Under the pieces are notes generated by a model that did no database searches, had not been told where the DNA came from, and saw only the letters and a list, made by a program, of their open reading frames with translations. A DNA stretch of 64,000 nucleotides from Phalacrocorax aristotelis (taxonomy: Eukaryota > Chordata > Aves > Suliformes > Phalacrocoracidae): positions 8,749,682 through 8,813,681 of the forward strand of contig NC_134288.1 in assembly GCF_949628215.1 (NCBI RefSeq). The letters are read 5' to 3'. Position 1 is the first letter of the stretch, and each line of letters starts with the position of its first letter. This document shows, piece after piece, positions 1 to 11,509 of this stretch. Made by a program: the position numbers and the translations under genes.

Positions 1-3000
1 CCACAGTTCAACTTTTTCTGGCAAGGTTCTTTGCAAAGAAACTCATTCTCTGGAATAGAACATGGCACCATCTGCAGATGGCCACACTTAGAGATAGTTT
101 TCTCTACCATCACCATGCATCGACCACAGGGCTCATAACACGACCTTGGACAGCGATGCCCATCTGCACAAAGCACCTTTTGACAAGGCTTCAGACACTG
201 GTACTCTTTGTGCTGTGCGTCATATGGGTGACATGCCCTTGTGCAAACATGTCCGCAACTCAACCTAAATTCACAGGGACGAGTACAGCCTCCTTCTGGG
301 ACTTGGCTGAAGTCTGCTGCTGTAGATACCAGTGTCTTGGTTTCAGGGTGGTTTTGACAGCAAAGCACCAATGAGTGGCCAATGTGACCTTTCTCCCGAA
401 GGGTGTGAATGATCTTGCTCCAGAGAGGAACCTTGCCAAGCATTCTCATATTTCCAATACAATACAGCCCTTTCTTAGCTCTGGATAATGCTACACATAT
501 CCGATTAGGGATTTGTAAAAACCCAGTTCTCTCCTCTTTGTTGCTCCGCACGAGTGACAGTAGAATAATATCATTCTCCTCCCCCTGGTACTTATCTACT
601 ACATGAACCTTCACACCTGCAAAGGTCTTGGCTGGCATGAGCTTACGCAGACAGAAAAGCTGTCCAGTGTAAGTAGTGAGAATGGTGATCTGAGAAGGTT
701 GATAATCCTGACACAAGAAGTATTTGCACAGTTCCACTACAAACTCGGCTTCATGTAGGTTCTGGTGGCTTTTCCCTTCCTGGATCTCTTGCTCGGGAAA
801 GTCATGTTCCACAAAGAAGAGGTTAGATAAAACCCCCTGAAACAAGAGAAAGAAATGTCAAAAACAGAATTTTAGCCTCTGTCACTGCAGCCTGTTTCCA
901 TGTCCCCAGTTATCCACTGACAGGAGGACTCTTAAGGAGAGGACTACAGTATGCAGTTACTGCATACTTAGGTGATCTCCTCTTAGATTTCCATAGCATA
1001 TTCATCAGATCAGAGTTTAAGCTTGTTAATCACATTTCAGCTTATTAGTGACATTTCACTAATAAAACAAATATGAAATCAGTTCCTGTGGATTATTTTA
1101 TTGCCTATCTTTTCAGAGTTGCTTCTACTGTATCTTTTCAGGTTGTAGAAATGAGAAGATTAAGTGCTAGTAACATTTCTCAAGGGATCATAGTTCCATT
1201 TCACATTTGTGAACAATGTCTTGTTTTGGCCACGTGGGAAAGAGATAGTAAATTACCCGTACACAGGCTTAGCAGTTGCCTAAAACTGCCTAGCAAAAAA
1301 CATGCATTCTCTGTTACTGCACTAAAAACATAAAGAAGCAACAAGGATTGCTTTGCCACCAGGATAACTAGGAACACTAGGGACTCCAGTAGTCACGTAC
1401 CAGCTCCAGGGGTGTAGAGTTACCTACTCACCTGTTCAAAAATTCCACTTGCCTTGAGTTAGTGGGGACCTTTATTTTTTGGCTATTAACTGGAATTCTA
1501 CCCATATGAAATTCTTGGGCTGCATGCCAAAACCTAGAGACTGTTTTTATCAGGAAAGAACAGTTTCTGTAGATCAGACACAGATCTCTGGTTTTCCAAG
1601 GTGTCCACAGTGGCATAATGTCCACTGCTGTACAATTTAATTCAGTGATCACCTATATTGGTTTCTGTATTAGATGGGAAGATTCAATTCTGATGCCTTT
1701 TGGTATCTCAAGTTTGTTTTAAGGCCAGATGGAACCATAAGATTCTCCAGAATAGCTTCTCATAGGAGAAATGGGATAAAATTTTGTGGTCTCCTAAGGT
1801 GTTGTGGTTTTGGGTGGCGTTTTTGTTTTGGTTGGTTTTTTTTGATTGGTTGCGTTTTGAGTTTTTTTTATTTGTTTAATGAAAGCATCTTCTACAAAAT
1901 ACTTGATCTGGATTTCAAGATACCAAAAGAGGACCTGCCACTTTCCCAGATAGCTTATATTCTAGTAATTAAATCATCCTCAGTATTAATTTTCTCTTGC
2001 CTGGCTTCAGCATTCTGATATAGTTTTCAGTGTGCCTTCCTCCTCCAGTTAAAGAGCTTTTAACTAATTAGTACTGTCTTCTCATGAGGAGATATTTACG
2101 TAGGCTAAGCTACTGTAATCCTCGTTCTGTAGCTACCTCCAATTCTTCCTCCCAGGGTATTCAGTCACTTGTGTTTCAGAGATCCAAGGCCTAGCTCTGA
2201 TTCAGCATGGCAGTGTAACCTGGACTCAGACTTCTGGGAAAATAATTAAGTTGTGACAGAGAGCTGCGAGCAAGTCTGCAGAACAGGGCTATGCAAGACA
2301 AGAAAGGTAAAACTACACACAGAGATATGATTGTTAATAATTCAAAGATGCAAAAAAAGCATCAACATGGAGAGGTATGAAACCCTAATTAGGGTGGGGA
2401 AAGAAAAATCGGAAAACAGGGAGTTAGTGTTTAGATGGAAACTGAGTAACATTAAGGAAAAAGCAGAGGCTGACACTTCTTCTGACTGATACCTACCTGA
2501 CTATAGCAAAGACTCTTCAAGCATCTTATGGTGTGGCAAGGATACTAATGCCTAGAACTTATTAAATTCTAGCTGTTATTGTGCATGTTAGCCAATAAGC
2601 GATTGCTTTATTAAGCTGAATAGAGCTTGTTTGCAGATGTTGTGTATCAGTAAAATGCCCAAACAGAGAACCCAAGGAAGGAGGGTTCCAGTAATCAAGT
2701 CACCTATCTTATGTTGGAGTTTCACATATTATGCTTTAAGTCCCTCATTTAAGATTTCTTCCTAGCTTTCAATTGCCTACAATTCTTTTGGTTCCTCTTC
2801 CATTTTTTCACTGTTCTTTTAAAGTCATCGGTACTGGATCCATTTCCAGTGTCCACCATCACAAATGCCAGAAGAACTACAAATTACTTGCTTAATTCTA
2901 TATCATATTTCCTTGATTCAGGTATAAGTTTCAATAAATGAACTTGATCTAAGAATTTGAAATCCTTGAACACCATAGTTTACAGAAACTCATTTTAGTC

Positions 3001-6000
3001 AGTAACAGGGGACTAAAGCAATTGCTTGGATTGCTGAAAACTCACTTTTATGTTCTCGTACTTCAGGACAGAGGGATGGTTCTCCAGCTCCTGGTATATA
3101 TGAGAACTGAGAAGCTGGGCAATTTCAGGACGCATGCGGTGCTGAAACACAAAGCAACTTTATCAGTCTCAGGGAAGGAGCACCATATTTCCCTGTCAAT
3201 ATTCTATTGTTCCACTGTACAGACTGGCTGAATACAAGGCAAGGATGACTTTCCAGTAAGAGTCAAGAAGGGTGGACGTCCCAATCCCCACCCTCCCCTC
3301 ATCGCTGCCACTACCAGCAATTACCATTCAATTCTTGAATGTCTTCAGGAAAATCATTTGGCAAGTTTGGTGTATTAAGAATGCTGGTTTTAATGTGAAT
3401 CTAGGAACACTGCTCTAAATAACAAAAGCCAGCACCACATCCTAACCACTACATGAGCTCTTCTATATAGTTTTAATACGGGACTGCTGGAGGTAGAATG
3501 AACTTCTCCAGGCACCAAGATAGATGATTACAGCAATTTAGCAGGGAGCAGCCTGAGAAGACTTGTGCTGTCAGTCTCCAGAGTTCTGAAGTTTCAGATG
3601 CCACAATAAGCCATGTTCATTGCACTAAAACATGTGAGAACCACAGCGCTGTGCACGACATCACTGAATAATTAGAAATATAGTGGAACACTCTGGCGGT
3701 TTCACTGCTCTTACCATTCTTCCTGGGAATTAAATAGCACATTCTTTTCTTTTAGGCTGCTCTGAGAATAGAAATATGAACCTAAGCATACTACAAACTT
3801 AAAACAACCTAAATGCAAATGCAACTGAGGTTTTTTTATAGCTTTTCCTCACTTGGTATTTCAGTTGGACAAAGGGGAAATCAACTTTCACCAGCCGTTC
3901 AAAGAGAGAGACTTCCAGATTGAAGTTCTTGGCCAGGTCATATACATTTGTACCGGGCTTCAGCTGAAAAAGAAGGGATAGGAAATCCATGTTTTAACAC
4001 TTTTCCTATGTATTAGTAAGATTTTTCACTCATTTCTTTTTCTGTCACTGGTCCCCCATAGAAAGGCCAGAGGCTGCATTCTTGCAGAAGTGCTAAACAT
4101 CAAAGTTAGATACAGTCACAACTGAAGTGGATACAAGAACATGTAAAATTGTATCAGTTAAACTAAAAGACAAGTCCCACAGGAGCTCTACTCCAAATCT
4201 ACAGGAGACTGGACCTACCATATATATGGACGCTGGGGAGCAGTAAGCCTTGGCAACCTTTCACATATGGTGTTTGGTTAAAAGGTTCTAGTTCATTTGC
4301 ATAACAGTTAGAAGCTTTAGTCATGGATGTTACCTGCTGGTGATCTCCAATGAGGATGAGATGCTGGCAAGCTTTACTCAGAGTAGTAATGGTGTGAGCC
4401 TCAAGCACCTCTGCTGCCTCTTCTACAATGACAATTCGCGGCTCTGCTTTTTGCAAGATCTGACGGTATTTGGCAGCACCTGAGCCAGGAGAGAAGATAA
4501 AACTTAGCAGAACGTAATTACATGCAGGCAGTACGACAAGCATTTTCAGGGAGGGGAGCAGGCTGTATCCCACAAAAGACTGGGGTTCTTCCCAAGATTC
4601 CCCATTTCAAGACTCAGCTTTTTGAACTTTAAAACTGCACCATACCAAGGATGGCTTCTATATGAAGAGTTATTGGAGAAGGCAGGTTGGGATTAGAGTC
4701 CTATGCCTGCCGTGGCCCTTTCATGACTCTGTCTTCCAACATAAGATATCTAATTAATACATTGATCAACACACATAAACAAACCTAAAATTTTCTCTCC
4801 AAAGGGTCATATTACAATGAGCTTTACACTATCATCACCAGAAGGTGACGTGGGGATAGCAGTGCAGGTATTAGTTTTACTCAGCCACAAGAAGTGAAGC
4901 ATTTCTCTTAGAAGAATGCTGCTTGAGATGGAGGGAGTGCAAGAGTGCACAGAAAATGCTCATGCAGTTAACTGACAACTCACATAACAGCTACATTTGC
5001 AAAGCGAGTCAGAGATTAAGAAGGCTGCAGACTAATGCAGAGCCTGACCCAGGCTGTCAAGCAGCACATGATACTAATCTTTCGGCAACAAGGTCTTTTA
5101 ACCATTACTGGATGCAGTGCAATACTGGTTTGCTTCCCAACTGCTGTGCACCTGTAGTTGTCATCCCCACAATTTGGGCCTCCTTGAGAATGCAGAGATC
5201 TTCCTGCAGCCTCAGTTCTGCCAGCCTTTCTGCTGCTGCCTGATACTGCTGTTCATGCTGCAGAATCCTCCGTCGAATAAACCCCTGATAGGTCTGCAGC
5301 CAAAGCCTGAGAAGAAAGTACCATTATCATACAGAGCAAGGGGAACAGAATGGCAATCCAGAAATTCTCAGTGGATTCCATTCAAAACTTCCTCTGTGTC
5401 TTTTGGTCAAGAGATTATTAGCAGCTGTACTTAGTCCCAAACACACACATAGTGGAGATGATGGCACTGCCCGTGCGATACAGGGAAAGTAAGAACAAGC
5501 ATGTTCAAATAAGGAGCTAAACAGGTATGGACAGAAACACCGTGGCTTGACAGAAAGAGTTTGCAGACTGGAACAGCCCTAGGAAACATTCACCTGAGAG
5601 ACCCTGCAAAATAGGTTTGTCACCTGTAAAGCCTCCAGCGGGAGCTCAGGTCAAGTTGCCACAGATCCTGAATAGCCTCGGCCTCTAGCTCTGTCATTGC
5701 ACTCAGTTTACGGAGCTCAGCCTTCATCTTCTGTTTCATTTTCTTCCGCTGGGCAGCAGTTACCTGCAGAAAAAAAGCTCCCCAATAAGCAGTTACAGCA
5801 CAGAGATTCTTCCATATTAGCATACCCATGTTATTCTTTACATAGTCAAGCATAGCCAGAGCATGCTAGTACATGCAGTTACCTCCCACTGCATAGCCTT
5901 CTGTTGTGGTTGAGCTGTTCTTTTTTCTTGGTCCTCCAGCCTCATAGCCAACAGCATGGCAGCTAGTTCACGATCAGCTCTGTGATCCTCCTCCTTCCTC

Positions 6001-9000
6001 CTCTGAGGATTTGCTGCCTCTTCATCTTCAATCACTCTGTCGGCTTGAATCAGGTCAGCCTCCTCTGGGATGTCCAAAAGCTCCTCTTCTGCTTCACCTT
6101 CCCACTCCTCCTCCTTCTCCTGCTGATCACCTGTGAGAATCACCAGTCACATGCAGTAAACCACAGCCACTCTAGCAGAATCACAGTGCAGCAGTCAGAT
6201 CACTATGTGGAAATTAAGATCAATCTTTTTTCCACTACCTTACAGCATCACGCATCTTTCAGTGTCTGTTAAAGTAGCAGTGTCTCTTTTCTAGCACACA
6301 TGCACTGCTTAAGCAAACACACCTGTAGAGGATGAGGTGGGTTTTTTTGTCTGGTGGTTTTTGTTTGGTTGGTTTTTTTTACCTGGATTCTCAGCATCTA
6401 TAGCCTCTGCAGCATTCTGGGTGAAGACAGTTACACCAAGGCCCAGCCACTCCAGAATCATTGAGTGTTGTGAAGCACTGTAGTAAAACTCCTCATCATC
6501 CTAATATAAGGAAAGTCACATCAGCAGCCAGGCCTATTGCACTTCAGAGTCTTAGGATGATGCCAAAGCAGCACCTTGTAGCAGCAGGCAACTAGGACAA
6601 GTCCCCTGAGAGACCTCCAGAGCAAGAAAGTCTGAGCAGCCTCAGATCTTCAGAAAGAGCACCCCTCCTCCCCTTAAGTTTAAGAGGCTTTCATTTGGGC
6701 ACTTGCATTTTTATGCTGATAAAGATTACTTAGAATCTCCACAGTTTAAAGGAGCAAAATTTAAAGCCCCTGCCTGCCCCACCCAGTCTAGACTACTGTC
6801 ACTTGGCACAGCTTGCTATTCAATCTCTCACTTTCCTAGTAGCCAAGTGATGCTAAAAAGAAGTGTGCCTGGGGAACCTCAGACTCATTAGCAGAAAGTG
6901 TAGTAAGTATACATTGAGACTGCTTGACTCAGAAGAAAGGGACCTCTCTTACCAGGCCATTCATCAGACTGTCCCAGTGCTGGGGTGCAATGCATGCTTT
7001 CAAGTGGCGCTCATGCAGAATTCCATATGTTGTGCACTCTAAGTGCTTTGCACCTTCATGGAGCTCCTCCTCAGCCAGTTTCATCTCACTGGTTATCTAC
7101 TCACAACAAAGATAAGGGAGGCGTCATCATACTCAGAGAAGCAAAGTTCAGAAACAGCAGGACAAGAAACTGATAAAGTGAACATGGACAGAAGAATTAA
7201 GAGACTGCCTTCAGTGTAAGACAAGGTGAAAGAACAAGTGCGGAGGAAGTTTAGTTAGCTCCTCCAATGCACAGGCAATGCAGTCCCATCATCTCCAGTG
7301 AAGTCTGCACGTACATTCACATAGGCTCTGCGGAGATGCATTGGCAAGTTGTATCGGAATTCACCCTGCTTCCTCAGCTCCCTCAGGGTGAATTGCTTCA
7401 GGACCTCACTGCTACTTCTGCCCCCAACACGCACCATGCCATGTTTCTGAAATGTGTATATTCCTGGTAACGAAAGAGAAATATTAGTACTAAAGAGGCA
7501 AGCTCTGTTTTCTACAGTAGGACAAGGGGTAGGGAGAATGCTCTTTGTCTGCAAATGCTACACTGGATTGGTCTGAGTGAAGTTTCAGTGTATCAATAGG
7601 GCTAGAGTCACTAGAAAAAGCCAAAAGGGCAGGTCATCATGCCAGAAGATGGGCAGAGTAAGACTTATATTACAATTTCTACCTGACCCTCCATCATACT
7701 TGTCAGGTACTCTTACCTTCTAAGAACTGATCCAGTGCATGGTTAGTGTAGCAGACTATAAGGATGGGAGACTTCTGGACAGTGCTTTGCCATGCGTGCT
7801 TATTAGTCAAGAGAGCCTGAACAATCTTCAAACCCACGTAAGTCTTCCCTGCAAAACAAGCTCAGAATCAGAAAACAGTGATCCATCCTCCACAGAGTGC
7901 CTTGAAACATAGGAATCATCAAAAACAGATACAGGACTTCCTTCTAGGCTGCAAATCTGGTCTGTGCCAAGAGCGCTCACCCCAGAGGTAACTAGTTTAC
8001 AAAATGTAAACGAAGTAGCATGACACTGTCTTTCCAGCCTGTAGCTGAGCAAGGCCATGCTCTGCAAGAATGTTGTCTTTTGGTTAATACGCTCGACCTG
8101 GACCCAGGGTTTCCTCTGCCACTGTGTCCCCCAGCCCACTCTGATATGGGCTTCATACATGACATTTGGCTGTGCATGAAACATCCATATACTAGTAGAA
8201 CACAAGCACTGGTGCTTGTTGAGTTCAGGTACCATTCAGAACAATTACAGTTAATCTTGTAATGCTTTATTTACACAAAGGATCATGGCTGAACACTCCC
8301 AACGTTCTAACATGCTATGAAGACAAAATAGGACTGTTTCACAGCAAGAAGTACCATGTTATTGAAGATGGTTGAAAATTTTTTCTCCCCAGTACACAAC
8401 CAGAGCCAACAGTGCAGTTGATGTCTACTTGCCACTAGGTCAGCAATGCGTAAGCTGAGATATGAGTATCTGAGGACATTTTAACCTTCTCCACAGCTCA
8501 TGCTAACTGGGTTACTCAAGCATCAATTAAGCATGGTGCTAAAGCTTTGGAGACAGTACAGCTGGCTTTCTCTGAAGTTATTCTCCCTAAATGCAGGAAT
8601 CAAGGAGAACTCCTTAAAAAACAGAGACTTAAAGCAAATGTTTCTCACCAGTCCCAGGAGGTCCTTGGATAATAGCCAGCTCCTTGGTGAGTGCAAGACT
8701 CAAGGCCTGCATCTGAGACTCATCTAATCTCAAGGCTTCCATTGAAGGCCACTGCTTGGGATCTAGAACACGGACATTTTCTCTTTGCAAACTATCAGGG
8801 TGCATCTCTTCATCTGACAAGGGATCTTGCATCAAGGGTGCAAAGTTGTAGGCAGTATCCATTGTCAAGTATGTTGGCTCCTTCACCTGTGCATCACATT
8901 CCACGATGTACTTCTGGAATGGGATATCTTCTTCCTGGATTTCCTGTAACCCTTCTAACACATGCCGATAGGCCTCAAAGTAGGCAGTTGTCTCTACCAT

Positions 9001-11509
9001 GAGGAAGGAGTCTGAGGGCTGAACCTCTGCCAGCAGTGCCTGGCTCTGTGCATTAAAACACAGCTGCACAATCCCCTGGGTAAGGTCTGCATTATCACGA
9101 TTAGAAACAGTGGCAAAAAGGCATGTTTCAAAGTGATCTTTGGACATGCAGATCAGGGATCCATATAGCAGGCGTTTGGAATTCTGCCATCGTACAAACT
9201 TCAGTGGTTTTATGTCAAACTGGACCTTGTAAACAATACCAGTTGGGGAACAGAGAGGGGTAATAATCCGTGTGTCAAAGTAGATCCTGATATCATCAAA
9301 TTTTTTCTTTCTCAAACCTTTGTCCTCAAAGCTTTGCAGAAGGTCCAAGATACCTTCCCTTAAAGGCCTTACAAAGTCTTCTCTCAAAAGCCGGAAATGA
9401 GTGTCAAGATAAATGCTGGTGCTCTCATATCTTCCAGAAACAATATTGGGACGTAGAAAGGGTTTCTCATCATGGTGTACCTCATTGTATGATGGGTAAA
9501 TGGTCATTGTACGATAGGTTTCTTCTTGACCACGAGTCTGAGGCTGCATAAGTGTATAGTTATCAGCCCTCAGTGTGCCTTCACGTCTCTTCTCCTGCAG
9601 ATGCTGCACAAGCATCTGGACTTTATTTAGATTCTTCTCTGTTTCTTCTGTGATGTCCACACCAGCAGCTCTCAGGGCATTTATGGATGCTGGCAAGACT
9701 GTTAAGAGAATGGAGATTTTCTGCACAGAGCTAGCTGGGAAAATACTGATCAGGTCCTGAAGAATTGAAATGATGTTGCTAATATGCACAGGGTACTGAT
9801 GACGTACAGCAGGGACTGCTTCTGTTACCATGTCAGACACATACTGTGGCAGACAGATCTTGAGAAAGTTGGAGTCCTTCACCACTCCAAGAAGCTGTTG
9901 GACACTCTGTCTATCCATTCGGGAACTGCACGCTTTTCGAAGCACCTGGCAAATGAGTTGAAGGAAATTGGGTTTCATAACCATTTGGGAAAGAAGTTCC
10001 TTCAAACCTGAACTGGAAGCAAGTGTGATGACAATTTCTGAAGGGTCTTTCTGGAGGAGACTTTCTAGGAATTTATAGCCAATCCTTTTGACTTGCTGAG
10101 GCTGCTCACTGAGCCAGGCACCACCTGGGGTAGGGTTCTGGTAGAAATGAGGATTATCCTGAGGTTGCATCCTCCTTCCCTTACCTTCATTTTCCTGCCC
10201 ATTCCTCAGCCCTCTAGCTCCTTCCTGGGCTTGTCCACCTGGATACCTCCTTCCCCTACCTTCATTTTCTTGCTCATTCCGGGGTCCTCTGGGCCTCTCA
10301 TGTGTTTGTCCACCTTGATACCTCCTTCCCCTACCTTCATTTTCTTGTTCATTCCAGGGCCCTCTTGCCCTCTCATGTGCTTGTCCACCTTGATACCTCC
10401 TTCCTCTACTCTCACTTTCTTGCTCGTTCCAGGGTCCTCTTGCCCTCTCATGTGCTTGTCCACCTTGATGCCTCATTCTCCTTCCCTCATTCTCCTGTTC
10501 ATTCCAGTGTCCTGCAGCTCCACTGTTGGCCTGTCCACCTTGGTTTCTTGGTTTATTCTTGCTTGACTGAGGAACATTCCAAATCCAACCATGAAATCTC
10601 TCCTCTCTTTGGCCAGGTAGAAGAGTATAATTACTGGCTTGTGGGCTTTCCCCGAACTGAGCTGCCTGGCCTGACATATTATTTGTTCTGTTTCTGCCTC
10701 TTCGTATAAAGCCAGTATCCCAAAGATCTGCATGTCCTTAAAAATAAAATAAATTTAAAAAGACACTCCTTAGTTATAAATCAACCACATTAACCTGCCT
10801 CCCAGCACAAAAGCATGGACTTTTTGACAGGTTTTGGACAGTCAGCATCAAGTTAGAAAACTACCATTATATTTGCACACAGACTTTCAAATTGGTGTTT
10901 CCTTTGTACCCCTTTTCAAACTGCTAAAAGGTGTGCCATGGCTAGAGTTCACTTAAGCTGTTAAAGCCACAAAGACACTAAAAAACTAAACTGTTTCTAT
11001 CGAACAGAAAGCAGAATTAAGAAAGGCTGAAGATGAAGTTTCCTGCACAGGACAGGATTTCCTCAGGAGTTCTCAGCCATGGAAATAATGACAAAGGCAG
11101 TAGTAGCCCACTTGGACTGTATATAGCAGTTAAAACACAGACTTTCTGGACAAAGTCTGGCCTCTCAGAGTAGACCAAGCATAGACCATATAGCCTTTGT
11201 CACGGTCTCAACAGAATACTTTGGGAGGCACTGAATACTAGCAGAAACAGTTAGCAAAGAGATTGCAGCAGTGCATCATCACCTCATAGCCCCAGCTAGA
11301 CTCCAGGGGGAAATACAGAAATGCTGGGATTTAGGCTTGAGAGGAAATGTCGCTATACACAGGCAGGGAAGGAGTGGAACCCCCCTGTACCCCCAGCACC
11401 ATCCCCCCCAGGCTTCCACAGCCTTCTGCCCTGCATTCACCGGGCGACACTCACCTCCCCCTCCAGCTCGGGGCTGCCGGGAGTGCGGCTGCTGCCCGGC
11501 GCCCTCCAT
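1..11509 (-). CDS. ZNFX1: ZNFX1, NFX1-type zinc finger helicase (partial, 3' end off window)
   Basis: SF1 RNA helicase with an NF-X1 zinc-finger array. In animals the family is known for antiviral RNA sensing and for small-RNA inheritance in worms. Coding exons in transcript order: 11,509-11,455; 10,727 (or 10,736)-8,649; 7,848-7,717; 7,463-7,315; 7,096-6,953; 6,500-6,383; 6,130-5,883; 5,763-5,624; 5,306-5,152; 4,479-4,334; 3,963-3,853; 3,141-3,046; 836-1, which runs off the window. The frame is continuous across all junctions and gives about 1,470 codons; the human protein is about 1,918 residues. Visible parts: a low-complexity N-terminus with a 25-residue tandem repeat; a conserved block starting [18 protein letters not shown]; the Walker A motif GPPGTGKT near residue 707, split by an intron; motif II VEEAAEV near 1,092; a Glu-rich insert (exon 6,130-5,883); [13 protein letters not shown] and VALSRAKKG in the last exon; then Cys/His fingers such as [12 protein letters not shown]. 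The start ATG at 11,509 lies in the CpG island and splices in frame. Gene identity is certain; the first 40 residues are less so. Confidence 0.95.
837..3045 (-). other. ZNFX1 intron, nothing recognised
   Basis: This is the intron before the last visible ZNFX1 exon. It is AT-rich with a T/G-rich low-complexity patch near 1,800-1,880. I see no coding segment with splice sites and no repeat family that I recognise. Confidence 0.7.
7849..8648 (-). other. ZNFX1 intron interrupting the Walker A codons
   Basis: An 800-bp intron separates GPPGT-G from GKT, with donor CTG|gtgag and acceptor ttttgcag|GGAAGACT. Open frames on both strands here have no recognisable content and I treat them as chance. 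Confidence 0.75.
10165..10539 (-). repeat. 75-bp coding tandem repeat in ZNFX1 (5 units of 25 residues)
   Basis: Five head-to-tail 75-bp units inside the large ZNFX1 exon encode 25-residue units of the form [10 protein letters not shown]...[13 protein letters not shown]. The middle three are the most alike; the first ([10 protein letters not shown]) and last ([10 protein letters not shown]) are more diverged. The units are rich in Gly, Arg, Glu, Gln and Asn and are probably disordered. From memory, the human protein has only about one comparable segment here. Because the unit is a multiple of three, copy-number changes keep the frame, so length variation between individuals or species is likely. 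Confidence 0.85.
10737..11454 (-). other. ZNFX1 intron 1
   Basis: The first intron lies between the short coding exon in the CpG island (donor GGGGGAG|gtgagt) and the long repeat-bearing exon. I looked here for an antisense snoRNA host such as mammalian ZFAS1 and saw no box C/D pair. Confidence 0.6.
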
